From NCBI RefSeq assembly GCF_000165425.1, contig NW_001799647.1:266323-330322 (forward strand): 64,000 bases of DNA, in the 5' to 3' direction. Below are positions 1 through 13,209 of the stretch, one piece after another. Position numbers and translations under genes: made by a program. The DNA comes from Paramecium tetraurelia. Taxonomy: Eukaryota; Ciliophora; Oligohymenophorea; Peniculida; Parameciidae. The notes under the pieces are model-generated. The model made no database searches, had not been told where the DNA came from, and was given only the letters and a program-made list of their open reading frames with translations. How positions within the stretch are numbered: position 1 is the first letter of the stretch; each line of letters begins with the position of its first letter.

Positions 1-1487
1 TCAGTTGTGATATTCCACGAGAAGAAAAATGGAGCCACAGGAATCATCAAATAAATTGATAAAAAATTAACTGTTCAGATTACAGCCTATCCAACTCTAT
101 TGGGATATGATTATATTCACTCTGACATTTATTACTCTTTGCAAATTGTTAGTGAGAAACTTCAATGTTCAGTTAAAACACTATTGAATTTACTTGGCAG
201 TGTTGTTGTGAATATGGAAGACAAGGAATCCAAGATTGCTGACCAATTAGACATTGGATTGAATATCATCAATAGAACTAATAATCAATTAGTGCCTGAA
301 CTAGTTCGATTGCCTTAGGCTGATTAATATGCAACTGGGTCATCAAAGTACCAAAAATTCTTAGATCTAGAGCTCTCTGAAAAATGCGTCACTGATTACT
401 ATGCAAATACAGAAATCAATGCTCAAGAGTCTAGTAATATTTAAATTCATTGAATGAGAATCAAAGGAACTGTCCAATCAATGCTAAGGATCTATTTCCT
501 AATTCAACTGATCCTAACATCGATCTGCTTAAGATATACATATGGATTCTGCAATTACCTGAATCTTAGTATTTATTGTAGGGCAGCTCCTCAAAAGTAG
601 CCTAAATCAAAATCCATAAGAAACCCATCCTGAATAACAACATCAATACCACAAAAAAAGTAGATCCAGGTTTTGCTGTGTAATAAACCACTCAGACCTT
701 CCTTCCACCCTTCTTTATCAAACACCCCACAATACATAAAATTGGAGATAGAGTAGTGAATTTAAATTATCCCTTTGGAATCTATGGCACTGTAGTTGGA
801 TTGCTGGAGTAAAAAGAGATTATGGTTTAAGTCTTATGGGATCAAAAGCACATTGGATTCACCAATCTTGGTGGAAGATATGACCTATTATCGTGTTCAA
901 CCTGTAAGTTTACAGAAATCTTTAATCTGTCCAATGAAGATTGGAGAATGAACCTTGCTAAGAGAGGATGTCATTAAGGGGAATATTGGGATTTATGGAC
1001 AAAAGTGTATAAACCTGACTTTAAATCAAGAGCTATTGAATTCAATGATCAATTAAAAGAATAGAATCCATTCAAGTAACTAGTTGAATTACCAGTTGAA
1101 GTAAAACCCAAAGTCATGGTAAAGGAGAAAGAGGCTCCTCAAGGGTTTGAGTTAATTTAAAAACTCGCCCAAGAACAACCCAACTTAATCACAAATTAGC
1201 CTCTGTAAGGAATCAAGGAGGAATTGATTGAGCAGAATGAGGATGAGGCTTAAAAAGAAATCAAAAAGCTATTTTAATTGTATTAATAAAAAGATTTGCA
1301 ATCGCAAGGGGAATAATAAAAACAATCATAGAAATAAAATGATGAAGATGGCTCAAAAGTGTAACCTTAATAGGTAGAAGAGAATGATGACAAATAGCAA
1401 CCCTAATCACAGATCAAACAATAAGTTTAGCCTTAATAAATCAAAAAAGTATTAACTAAAAAAAAAGATTAATAATTATAATAATGA
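1..1487 (+). CDS. XRN1: XRN1-like 5'-3' exoribonuclease, C-terminal part (5' end outside window)
   Basis: This is the 3' portion of a cytoplasmic 5'-3' exoribonuclease, the enzyme that degrades decapped mRNA. The catalytic N-terminus lies left of the window. The first ~150 codons resemble the XRN1 region after the catalytic core, with an SDIGLN-like stretch (ADQLDIGLNII). Codons around 745-905 read IGDRVVNLNYPFGIYGTVVG followed by GGRYDLLS, which is the SH3-like domain of XRN1. The tail (about 1140-1487) is rich in Gln and Lys. One intron must fall near 430-470 because the frame shifts there; a 38-nt GT...AG intron restores it, but its exact ends are uncertain. The stop is TGA at 1485-1487, 12 bp from the convergent stop of the next gene. 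Without the catalytic domain the XRN1 assignment rests on the SH3-like region and general order; XRN1 rather than XRN2 is an inference. Confidence 0.75.
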
Positions 1488-1499
1488 TAGTATAAGAAA

Positions 1500-4405
1500 T
1501 CACATATTATATAAAGTTATTTAACTTTAAATAAATTATTTCCATTTTGCCTGAGGTATTTATCTTTATTGAACCTCATAATACAGTGGTTCCGTCCAAT
1601 ACATGTAGGCATCTTTAGTCATTTCTCTAACCAATTCTTAAAATTATAATTTCTCCTCTTGCTTAAATATACAATTAATTATCTCTTCAAATTAGATTTT
1701 ATACAAAATATCTAGATTTGATAGAGCTCTTATTTAAAAAATGATCCCATTAAATTCTGGATCTAAAATCAACTAGCTTATCCCCTTGAACTATTATGAA
1801 GATATTATTGATAGTAACTAAATAAATAAATATCTTAAATACTTTTTCTAATAGTTCTTAAAATTACTTTCCAGAGGGATTACTTATGGTTTTTGCAATT
1901 TCAATTTATTTCCTCAGGTTGGGTTGAATAGACCCAAAATCTATCTTCTAACCTGTAGTAGATTTCATTTGTTAATTTTCCCCACTAATTACTTACACTA
2001 ATGACGAATCTCCAAGTAAGTATCTTACATGAGAAATTCTCTTAGGATCTTCAATTGTTTATTTCTTATCGATGATTTCCTACTCATTGGGAAGATTTTA
2101 GAAGGTATAATCATTCTTAGATGTTTGGGTTTATTCTCTTTGGTTGGCAAGTGAATCTGGGAGATATGGAATCGTATCAACTCGGGTGTTGTAAGAATAT
2201 CCAAATGGAAAAGGCAAGGGAGGGTCAGGCAACTAAAAATGAACTGACTTCATTAATTTATTATTAAATCAAATATTTAATTTCAGATTAACCTTGAATT
2301 GATCTAGAGTAGTAATGCAAGGAGGATCAGAATTAACAGAGTCACATTAAAACTCGTCATCTAATGCTTCACTGTTGATTTGTTTGTTGTTGTTGCCTTC
2401 CCATTGAATAAACTGAGAGACCTCGAAAATATCCCTAACTTCCTGTCCCAATTTTCCTATCAATTTTTCATTGATTTTATCGTTCTATTGCAAAGATTAG
2501 TGAATTCGATCATAAGCCTATATTTAAAATAAGCTATCACCTTGAAGAGCTTGTAATATGTACTTATAGTTTGATTAGACTTATTTTATTCGTCCTTACT
2601 GCTTATGGAATTTTACTTTGAGTTGAAATTTCTTAGAGTATTCCTGGCCATATTCCGTACTGTGACTTGCTTTTCTGCTTCTAAATTGATGACTTCTTTA
2701 GGAGCAAAATCAAATAACACTAATTGATCTTCAGTCAATAATAGATCCTTAAGTAGATTGATTTCTTTGACCTTATCGATGATAACACAAAGATCTACGT
2801 CTTTATTTATGTTTTTGCTAAAATATATAGAGGATACATACATAGCTTTTTATAGTAAAATACTGTTTCTATCATAGAAGAACCTTTAGCAAAAGAGTTG
2901 ATACAAAATATATCTGCAATTAAAAAATATAGGGCAGCTTCGATTTAGAATCTTTTCAATCTATTAAGTCAAATAGCTCCTTCTATCAGTTATGCCTAAT
3001 TAGGAGATGATCTTTTCTTATTCTTCTTAGAAGATCCTCTGCTCATTCTATTTGGTCGTCAATTGTTCATCTTATTTAGTGGTGTCATTCATGATCAATT
3101 ATTAATTTTGATTATATTTTGGCGACAACAATTAAGAAGGCCGATTATTTGGTTTTTGAATAATTGTCCTGCTCTTGGCTCTGGCTATTGTTTTTTTAAT
3201 TTCCTTTCTTTGCTGAGTATCTATAGTATTTGCATTTTGAATAGGGAAATCATACACTTAATTTGCTAATTCAATCATGACTATGTATATAGATATATGA
3301 GTAATTTACATTAGGATTTATTATAGAATGTAATCAAGAATCCGAAAACCATGACCACAATGTTGGCAAAGCCTCCAAGGTAGGACAGTAAATCAGCTAG
3401 ATCCTGAAAATCTCTCTTGACTTAATAAGTGTATGGACTTCTTCTCATATAAATGGCAGAGTATTATGAACCACTGTTTTATACATTGCTGACTCTGAAG
3501 TCTCCTTGCTATTTGATGTTAAATAATTGTTCCTGGTTGTCTTCGATATAGGGGAATATGTTGTTATTGGTGGTGACATTATACTTTTAGTAAAATACAT
3601 CGGTTTCAGTTCCAGTGAGCAGGAGGAAGGAGAAAAATAGTTCATCATCTAAGAACACTTAGGATATGTTCCTTGGCTATAATGGGTTAATGATGGTGTT
3701 GGTCATATACCTAAATTGATAAAATAGGGAGAAGTACATTTTTAATCGAAAGGATCTGTCATTTTATAGATGATTGTCTCTGTCTTGAATGCTGGCACAC
3801 TAAGGCTTCCAAGTTAGGATTTGGTTGGTTTAACTATTGTTTGAACATTCAGTGACGGTTATTTTGGTGAATTAAAATACTTCACTTGAATAACCTCCCT
3901 GCAATTGAATTGAATAATTGTATTGAGGACATAGCCATTCTGACAATCCGAGAGAGTTGAATTGATCTGAGAAATTTTAAGTACTAAATATGTTTTGAAA
4001 TCTGTCAATTGTGCAAGGTATCAGATCTATAAATTCATCTTGTTTAATTATGGTTCCATTGCTGAGTCTAGTGTAGATCCTCTGTTTCAGAGTTATGTTG
4101 AAATAAGGGTTGGTGTTAAATTACTTTTATTCGATGGCCAATGCAAACATGTAATTGTCGTCGTTAAAGACAATGTCATCAGGATTAGCATCAAACAAAG
4201 TCTGGACATTGAGATTCACATAATTCTTATTCATGAAATCTATGATATTTTGTTAGAAGAAGAATGCAATGACAGCAATTATTGTCATCGAAAAGATTCC
4301 TCCCATTGCTGTTTGATATGAATCATCACCATTGAAGTTCAATTGGATGTTTTGCCCAAAAATATCGAAATTCTTAAAAACTTTAAATGCTATTGATTAT
4401 TACAT
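1500..4405 (-). CDS. Large two-transmembrane ciliate protein of unknown function
   Basis: About 925 residues, function not recognised. It starts MQQSIAFKVFKNFDIFG, then has a first hydrophobic segment (GGIFSMTIIAVIAFFF, about residues 45-60). A large Asn-rich domain of roughly 290 residues with several Cys and N-glycosylation sequons follows. A second hydrophobic segment (YLGGFANIVVMVFGFLITFY) comes next, then a long charged cytoplasmic-looking tail ending QITLYNM. This topology fits a loop outside the membrane between two TM segments. Introns of 29 nt (about 3254-3282), 23 nt (about 2518-2540), 45 or 60 nt (about 2233-2292) and 25 nt (about 1816-1840) are needed to keep frame; the longer one is unusual for this genome and its acceptor is uncertain. 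A reading that starts at 2843 (MYVSSIYFSK) is only an internal Met of this gene. Similar membrane proteins form ciliate families, but I cannot name one. Confidence 0.8.
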
Positions 4406-4561
4406 CCTATAGATTTCTTGAACATTCAATTTTAATATATTAATATTAATGCTCAAAGATTAATAATACTTAACATCAAAAAGTGGATACAATCGTAAGA
4501 CAATTATGTTAATGGTTGGTGAATATGAAATTTATATATTCAATTTATAATAATTATTATA

Positions 4562-6525
4562 ATGAGCAATAGTGTAAATGGAGATGACTTTTCTGAAAGA
4601 GAGGATTGCGATATCGAAGACGATGACCAAGTGCCGCAATTCAACATGGAACAAGTAACTGAAATTAAAACAAAAGGTTTACACATCAATGACATCTGAA
4701 CACAATGGAATCTTTGCCCAATCATTTCTCATCTCGAAATAAATAGCATCTAATCTCATCAAGCAATCATTAAAAATAGCAGAAGAACAAGTATTTCCAT
4801 TGTCTCTAAGTAGTTTATACAAATGCAAATTCCCATAAGTTCCAATGCATAAGTGATGACCATAATGGATTTGATTGTAGCCAGCTATTACAATGAGGAT
4901 GGATTGCCTATCAATGGATGTAATATGACTGAAGATGGAGAACCTGTATATATGCATACATATTAAAGAATGTAATACATTATGATCGTTGGAGGAGAAA
5001 CAGAGTCAACATTGAAGAAATGAATTAGTCATTTTCTGATGGTGAAGAAGAAGAATATGTTGAAAATGAATTACCATCGCAACACAATAGCTAAAAAAAT
5101 AACAAGTTACGATTTTCAGTTTTGGAAAAGAAAAAAACACCAATTGTTGCTCCACCACCAAAATCAAGTCATTCAGAAATAAGATTGATAGAATTTTAAG
5201 TAGCAGAGGATGAAGATGAATACATTGATAAATTAAGATAGAAGAAATTGTATGATATTAAGAAGAAGATTGAAATCGAACAGAAAATGAAAGAAGACAT
5301 AATTCAAAATTAAGTACCAATTTAGTTATTACCTTAGAAAAAAGAATAATCCTCCAATAAATACACTTATGATTATGATGGCAAAATATTACTCTCAAGA
5401 GGAGTCAAATACGATAAATTATAACCCACAGTAACAAAGTTAAAGGTAGAGATGAAAGATCTTCCAAAAACAACCAATTAATAGAGTATTCAATAGAGTA
5501 ACTCGAAAAAGGGAAGCAAATAGACTATCTAAACTTAGTAGCCAGTGCTCATCCCCCCTAAAGCCAGTGCAGACATACCTAATAAAGTAAAATCACGAAT
5601 TATATCAGAATATCATAGATCGAAAGGACGTAGCTAAAGATGCAACTGGAGATAAAGGACTTCGAATCGACAGAGGAGCCCAATTACCTTATGATACCTT
5701 CTCTATGACAAATGGTGTTAAATTGATCTATGATTCGAGATACAAGGAAAGGAATCAGGTATTAGATTAGTGATTCTGCTGAGTAATTACAATATAGATT
5801 GTCAGGATAAAACTTTTTACCTGGTGATGACATAAGTAAACAAATGCAACAAATACGATTAACTCGAGCAGAATATAAGTTGTTGACTGACAATGGCAAT
5901 CCATTTCAATAATAAACAAAATCTTAATTTATACCTTAGGAGACTGTTGAAACAAAAAAGACCTTAGAAAATACTAAACTTGAAAAGACAGTTCAATTCA
6001 ATGAGAGTCATCTTGTCATGAATAAGTTTTAGCCGAACAAACCTTAATTGTAGAAAATTGAGACTCAATCGGAGAAGATTTTGACAAAGAATGCCAAATT
6101 ACTTGAGAATCTGTTGGTCCAACCTAATAAGCCTGATACTCCAAGTTAACCAATTAAGCAAAGTGAACCATAGATTAAGTTAGTAATTTTCATCTTAATT
6201 AGAAATCCTATTGACACTTTCAATCAATCCTTACTCAACTCGAAGGAATGGGGCAAGGCTAATGCTAAGACTGGATACTTTCCACCTGTACGTGTGTCGT
6301 AACATCGAGGACACAATGGATCATTAGAATAACTGTATTTTTTATATCCATAAATCTAGTTACAAGCTGCCTAGGGATAGAATCAATGTGCAATAATAGA
6401 GAACTCAAAGTGAGTTCTATAAATTGTTACCCAAGAGGTCTGCGCATTAATCAATGAGTGAAGGGATGTTGTAGACATTTTACACTACACATTCCAAGTT
6501 TGATGAAAAACTTAGATAATTTTGA
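4562..6525 (+). CDS. Charged, low-complexity protein of unknown function, intron-rich
   Basis: About 600 residues, not recognised. It starts MSNSVNGDDFSEREDCDIED and becomes strongly charged with Lys/Glu-rich and Gln-rich segments, consistent with a soluble, largely disordered protein; it ends SKFDEKLRQF. At least six short introns are required: 22 nt at 4655-4676, then about 20, 23, 22 and 25 nt, and one more near 6145-6202. At that last site the frame can be restored by one 40-nt intron, one 58-nt intron, or two introns around a ~9-nt exon; the sequence alone does not decide. A conserved-looking stretch near the C-terminus (CRNIEDTMDHQNNCIFYIHK) supports the final frame. The TGA at 6523-6525 lies 5 bp before the ATG of the next gene on the same strand. 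Confidence 0.7.
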
Positions 6526-6530
6526 TTTAT

Positions 6531-9500
6531 ATGAATTATGTATTTAAAGTTTTCGTGGCTAAATTTCTCAATCTTTACATTGAGGGATTTGGAGGCTCGT
6601 AAGTGTAATTGTATTAAGGAGCCTTGAATCTATAAAAGGTTTAGCTCAAATTGTAAACTCTGAATAAGTTACTCAAAGAATTATTGATTCCTTTTACAAT
6701 ACTCAAAGCTGACATTGAGATGCTCAAAATAGATATTCCTTGGGCATCCCTAACTACTCAGCCCATCAAAACGCATATAAGTGGTTTGAATGTAATCATA
6801 CAATATAATGAATAAGAAGACATCGAAAATCTGATCTAGGATTTATCAAAAAAATAAAATACAGAAAGCAAGATCTCTATTCAAGATGAGATTCGAAAAC
6901 ACAAAGAAATTGATGAGTAAGTACTAAAGCGATTTGTAAAAAAACTGCTACTCAATCTCTCCTTTGAAATCAAAGATATCCAAGTCGAGTTGCTGATTAA
7001 GCAACAATATAGACTATAGGTTGTATGCCAATAATTCAGCACTTCATCTCAAGAGAATTTAAGAATAAATCCTGAAGACGTTGATCAATTCCACAGAGAA
7101 TTAAAAGTGGAGACATTCTTTATCAAATTGATTCGTTTTAAGGATGATGACATTTCAAATTAGCAATTGTTGGCTCTAGATCAATGCAATTCATATCTAG
7201 AAAGATCCAAAGATTCTATCTATTGTCATGTTGAATTCAACAACTTCAATATCATCTTAGATAAGGATATTGTGTTGTTGGCAAATGATGCCATGGACAA
7301 ACACACTTAGTTAGAATAATTGGTTCAAAATAAACTCAATGAATTTAAAATCTAGCCAATCCATGAGAATTTCATATTCAGAGACATCACAACCGTAAGC
7401 AAGGGAATTCACTTGTCCATATTTTCAAACAACCTATTTATTCAATCCTAACAATTGACATTATTTATACAATAGTGCAATATTTGTGCTAAGTCATTCC
7501 TGTAGTAAATGCTATACAAATTAAGTTTCGAGGAAATTCATGTAAAACAGTCACTTATATTCATTAGATCAAATATAATGGACTCAAGATTCTTTAATTG
7601 ACCAAATAAGATAGCAATGAGTTTAGTATATGGCCAGAATTGCACAATCAAGATGCTGATAAAGTAAGCTTTCCTCTAAATGTAGTAACAAATTATTTTG
7701 GAAATCGCCCAAAACTAAAGCGATAGAATGAAATTAAGAGAGCAAAAATTATTTCTTTAAATAGAATTTATACATTTGGAAGTAGATATCCAGCATCTGC
7801 TCTAAAATTCATAAGCCATCCTAAATCATATTCAAAGTTATTAATGTTTCATCCCTCCCCAATAAAAATAATTGTCCTCTTAGAAGAGTAGTCAAACACA
7901 CATCAAATCCCATTAAAAAAAACTGACTTTTAAAATGAACATTATGAAAAATAAACTAACTCTAAATGTATCTGGCATTACACAATTCTAACTACTATTC
8001 CAAAGTTAAACTCATATTGGAATGTATTAAAAGAAGGAGAAAATTAAGAATATTGAATTGAAACACAATCAATTGTAGTTTCATTTGTTTGATCAAAATT
8101 AGCATCTTTTGGTATCTCTCAATGGATTTAATGCCATTTTCGACTATTTCAAGTAAATCGAATTAAATATTCATCTTTCATAAGTCTAAATCAGAATCCA
8201 AAAAAATACATTTGCATAACTAATAGCTTTGCAAAAGCTTATAGAAACTGAAAAATTTGTGTAGAATGATTCCATTTAAAATAAATAAGTACAACAGGAT
8301 TAATTGAATAAAAAAAACATAAAATTTACAGCCTTAATGGAGAGATGCTCAATTGATTTTGGACAATGTGTCAAAATTAATAATTATGTATCCTTCATCA
8401 CTCTAAACATAAAATAATTGAATTTGTAAATATTATTGATCGAGAACACTGCACATCATTTAGAATTGAAATCCAACTTTAATATATGGACTACTCATCC
8501 CTTATAGAAAAAAAGCTGTAAAATCACTAATGTAAATATTATTAATCTATTTCAAGACTATCAAGTGTAAGTTATTATGGAACAAAATAATTGATCCTAA
8601 TTAGCAAGATCCTCAAAACATCCTTTAAATTTAAAATGCTGTCGAAATCAAATTGTCCTAATTGACAATCTCAAATTTACTCAATACAGTCAATTTATTA
8701 AGTGGATTGGATGTTGTTAGTGTGATTAGAAATAAGACAAAAAAGAAAGTTCTTCTTAAGATCATTAGTGTTCAAACCAAGAATATACAATCATTCACCC
8801 TCGAACCAGAAGATTCTACTCTGCTCTCATCGCTATATGACAATCTTTAAGGTAATTTATATTGTTAAATTTTATCAAGATCCTAAAGATTATCCTACAT
8901 ATCAGATCTAATTAGGCTTAGAAATTAATGAATCCTTATAATTCTGGTCCTAAGCCTATCCATTTCATTTATCTAAGCAGTACTTTAATAAGTTCGTGTT
9001 GATTGATGAAATAGATCAACAAGAACATGATATTTTTCTTAAGGCACTCAACAACGAGTTTATTCTAACCTAATAGGATAGACAAAACACAGATTTGCAG
9101 ACAGTTGCTGAACCAACCATAGAAAATTAGTCCGATTATTTGCTAACATTTAAAACTGGGAGTGTAGAGTGTTTTTAAATAGAGGGTAATTCTAAGAAGG
9201 CTTTCCATACCAAATTGACAGAGTAGAATACAATCGCATTAGTCCTAAGTATGAATGTAATAATTTATTCTAAGTGACTGAAAATCAATAAGAAATTAAG
9301 TTTAATTTGAAAGAAGTGATCCAATAAAAGACTGTTTTGTCATTTAATTTTGTGAAGATAGATAACAATTTTTATAATGTTCTTCTTTCTTTTGAATTAA
9401 TCAAAGATCCAAAGGGATAATACTTTTAAAAGGTGATAATAAAGCCATTCCTTATCATTGCGAACTTACTTCCTTGGAATTTCAGTATTGGAAATGCTTA

Positions 9501-11061
9501 ATTTATCAATTTGCCAATTAGTGTTGATGTCAATATGAATAACACTCTTATCAATAATTTTGATTAATAATTAGATTTGTTTTATGCCAATTTATTGAAC
9601 AATAGGAAACACGCATCCAATTAATCTTAATAAATCATTATTAATGGATAAGTTACAAACTTGTATTATTTAAACTTTTTAAAAGAGGGGAAATATGCAA
9701 TAGAGATAAATAAGAGACATCATATGATTATGATATTCAGAAATAATGTTTTAGTGTAGAATTAAATGTGCTTTGTCATTTGTCGTAATATTTATTAATA
9801 GCAAATCAAATATTTACTATTAAAAAATAAGACCTAATTTAATTTTATTTTGATGAAAAATAAGTCCAGAATTCACATTTATCCATTTTCAGACAATTGT
9901 TTGGAATACAATATTTAGAAGGGGGATAAATATCGAATTTTTGTAACTAATCAAGATTATGAATTGATGTAATTGTTGGACTCTGAAACGATGACTAAGC
10001 ATAATCTTAAGGTAAACAAAATTTAAATTTAAAACATTCATATCATTGAAATAATTATTAATGAAGAAAAGATTATAGGCAAGGAGTTTAAGATCTCAAT
10101 TCCAAATGTCAAAATTGATATATAAGTGTGTGATAAATAAGAGATCAACATATTTTTTGATTTGAATTTGAGATTCTTCTCTGATACTCATTTGGATATT
10201 TTAATTTAGAACTTTATACTGCAATTCGAGAACATTAATGTGATTAATATTACTGATTGCTTCTCAATTATTGAGATGTCTAAATCAAATGATTTAAATT
10301 TAATAATGATCAATAATATTTTCTTCAAAATAAAAGACATCAAATTAAATATTCAATAACAATTCCTTAATTCAATTAAGCTATTAATTTCATTATTAAG
10401 ATTGGACCCTTTATTTTTGAGATAAGAGTAATAACAATAAATACAATCTACTAAATGCTAATGGGAATCATTGATATAACCAACCTTCATTATTTTGAAT
10501 ATGATTATAGATCCAATAGCATTAGAAATTAATATCCAAACAAACATGATAAATATGAACAATAATCTACTCTTGCCATAATAGTAAATTAAGATGAGAA
10601 AATTCAAGCCAAATCAATTAAAATCAGAGATCTTATCCTTTTATCTGGCATTTCTAATTACAAAAATTCCAACCATCCAATTATTAATTCAGAATTTACC
10701 AAATCTATTGCAGTTGTTGTAATCTAAAAAGAATGAACCTGATGGAGTCAAATTACCGTATTTTTTTATCCACTCACCAATACAAACAAGAATCAATTAA
10801 ACAGAATATGTTTATTTAAATAAGAATTGCAAATTGGCAGTTTCAAATGAAAAATTAGTAAGATGCCAGATTGTGTTGAGTAATGATAAGCTTGAAATAT
10901 ATGTGCAGGATGAAAAATAAACAATTTTTTTGGATTCAATATCATAAATTAGATTGGGCAAATAGAATTTCAGCATTTATGTAAAGAAGAACTTGAAATT
11001 AAGATTTTATTCAAAACAGTCAAACTTGATTGTGAATCTTATCAAAAACTTATTATATTGA
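6531..11061 (+). CDS. VPS13: VPS13-family bridge-like lipid transfer protein
   Basis: About 1,464 residues. VPS13-type proteins form a rod with a hydrophobic groove that moves phospholipids between membranes at contact sites. The N-terminus is a chorein domain: VFKVFVAKFLNLYIEGFGG, then KIDIPWASLTTQPIKTHISG, matching the PW..L.TQP signature. The middle consists of repeated beta-rich groove-like segments. A later stretch reading KPFLIIANLLPWNFSIG resembles the SHR-binding region of VPS13, and the protein ends NLIVNLIKNLLY. Introns: 26 nt (7542-7567), 22 nt (7664-7685), 34 or 40 nt ending at 8604, 28 nt (after 8851) and 26 nt (near 9249-9274); the total is in frame. It is about half the length of human or yeast VPS13 and I see no PH-like C-terminus. 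ATG2 shares the chorein domain, but the PW/TQP motif and LLPWNFS stretch favour VPS13. Its stop is 1 bp from the convergent stop of COQ8. Confidence 0.85.
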
Positions 11062-11062
11062 T

Positions 11063-12788
11063 TCATTATAGTTTTATATATTATTCATAAAGATTCATAA
11101 ATATGTCTCTGCAATTAACCTTAGTTTTTAGTCTCATATTCATTAAGTATGCTCCTGACAATTTCCTGTGCAATGAATAGATCTCAGGAGGTGGAGGTCT
11201 CATTCGATACTTAAGCATAACTGGCATAAGTTCATATATCTTTTTGGTCATCTACTGTTCTCCAAAATCGAACTCCCCTTGATGTCTAAATGGTTCTCCA
11301 ACACATATGATAGAATCTACATGGGCTTCCTTCATTCTGATGCTTTCTTCACCAGTCAAAAACCCTAGATCAACAGATCGTTGCAAACACTCCTTTCTAT
11401 CCAAAATGGTGGCAGCATAGATGACTCCGATGTAGTTATCCATAAAGGGTTTAGTATATTCATGAACTAGAATTACTAAATAATTGAACTACCTGCTCCA
11501 AAATCAAGTAGGATCAACTTATTTTTGTGTCTATCAAAGTAGAAGTTGGAAGGATTTGGATCTGTCTGCATGGTTCTAAATTTAAATAGTTCTTAGAGCG
11601 TTAGACTCATCACTCTTCTCCCTATTTCATTTCTCAAATGTTGAGGGTAATTTTCAGCTGCAAAATCAATTGTGTCTCCATATAAGTATTCTGCAGTCAA
11701 GATTCTGGTTGTTGATAAATCGCTAAGCACTTCAGGAATGGCAAATTCAGATTGATTTCCAAATAACTTTCTATAATTAATTTATTTTGCAGCTTCTATT
11801 TTATAATCACATTCCTCATGCAATTCCTTTCTAGTATTGGCGATCAATTTATCTAAGAACATAGTCTTAGGAAACAAGTTAGTATATTCCATTAGTCTTT
11901 TCAGATTGTTTAAATCACTATCTATGGCTTCCTTCACTCCCGGATATTGAATTTTGACAGCTACCCGTCTTCCTTATGTTGTAATGGCTTCATGTACTTG
12001 TCCAATCGAAGCAGCAGCAAAGGGCTTGAGTTCGAATTCTTTGAATTTGCTAGTCCAATCACTGCCTAACTCTTATTTGAGCATCTATTCTTTAACAATA
12101 TTTCTTGTACTTTCTCTAGTTACTTTTACGGCATGATATCAGCATTCTACCTAGCTTATTCAAAAGCCTATCGAATATGTTTTGGAATGACTTCGTCCTC
12201 TTGAATACTTAAAGCTTGAGCCAGTTTCAAGGGGGCTCCTCTCATTTTGCAAAGACCTTTGGCCAAGAGAGAGGCATTCTCCTCACTTACCAATGCTTAT
12301 CTAAAGGACACCTATTATTCTCAATTAATTTGTACATTTTATTGAGTGACCATCGTTTTCATTGCATTAGTTGCCAAACTAACTCCTAAAGCTCCAAATT
12401 CATACACTCTTCCAATTGCTGTTTAAGGCACTTTATTTTCAGTAAATTATTTATTGATAGGAGGGGGAGAAGGAATTTAAGATTACTAATCATTGCTTTA
12501 TTGATCTTATTCTTTACCTTTCCTTTAATGGGTATCTTTAATTTACTCATTTATTTTGTTTTAGATTTATGGAGTTGGTTACTATTATTCTTATTCTGGC
12601 TTTTTGATTGTTTCTCTTTTTTCATTTATTGGAGTGGTCTATTTTTCCTATTTGAATTGATCTATTAGATTATCTTTAATTAATTAAGGTTAATTGACTC
12701 CATCAACTACTCTGTAGATACCTCTACATACTCCTGCAAAATCTTAAAATTCCTTTTTTCTAATTAAGCTTGATATGAAGGGTAACAT
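11063..12788 (-). CDS. COQ8: COQ8/ABC1 (ADCK) atypical kinase
   Basis: 549 residues. COQ8 is a mitochondrial matrix atypical kinase/ATPase needed for coenzyme Q biosynthesis. Family landmarks in order: [18 protein letters not shown] (the KxGQ motif region), [12 protein letters not shown] (Ala-rich nucleotide-binding loop), [10 protein letters not shown] (catalytic Lys), [11 protein letters not shown] (catalytic loop) and LILLDFGA (metal-binding DFG). Later come LGFLTGEES and [20 protein letters not shown], both typical COQ8 C-terminal blocks. Three introns are clear: 24 nt (12312-12335), 26 nt (12085-12110) and 26 nt (11467-11492); removing them gives an exact multiple of three. The N-terminal ~100 residues are a Gln-rich linker after a short basic start ([12 protein letters not shown]), plausible as a targeting peptide (inference). 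Oddity: the KxGQ Gly is Ala (KLAQ). The start is chosen because TGA lies upstream in frame. Confidence 0.93.
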
Positions 12789-13209
12789 ACCAGAATTAAT
12801 TTTATATTTAATAAAATAATCTCATATGTATTCTTACTTTATAATCAATTTAACTTGTATTTAGAAGGGAATTCTATTTAGGATGGTAATATTAAATGAT
12901 CATTTTGGAATCTCAGGATTGATAATCAAACACATTCGATTGATGAAGGATTTTATAGAAACAAAACAAAAATTTTGTGAGAACAATCAAGAATGCTAAT
13001 AGGATGGATTTGCAATGTTGGTTAATTAGGATTGTATTTAAAATTTTATAAATTTATAAAGTTTAATAAGTAGTTAGACCCTGTGTATTTGAAAAAGGTC
13101 TTTTAAATGGAGTGCGTTGGGGGGAATGCGATGGAAAAGATATTGGAGTGTGGGTTTTGGTTTAAATTTCCTAAAATGATATAATATTTATATATAATAA
13201 TTAAGTTAA
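12789..13209. other. Divergent intergenic region, COQ8 / CEP164-like
   Basis: 421 bp between two divergent start codons, so it should hold both promoters. The stretch 13108-13160 is unusually G-rich for this genome, with runs such as ttggggggaatg and gtgtgggttttgg. I see no RNA gene and no convincing open frame in it. Confidence 0.5.

Noticed and set aside
2613-2843. Separate small minus-strand gene starting MYVSSIYFSK
   Set aside because: The frame continues upstream without TGA into the large membrane protein, so this Met is internal.
3063-4321. Plus-strand frames opposite the membrane-protein gene
   Set aside because: The minus strand gives one ~925-residue protein with TM segments through this whole stretch; the plus frames only look membrane-like because of composition.
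4679-4957. 92-codon minus-strand open frame
   Set aside because: Antisense to an exon/intron stretch of the 4562-6525 gene that reads well on the plus strand; no recognisable content.
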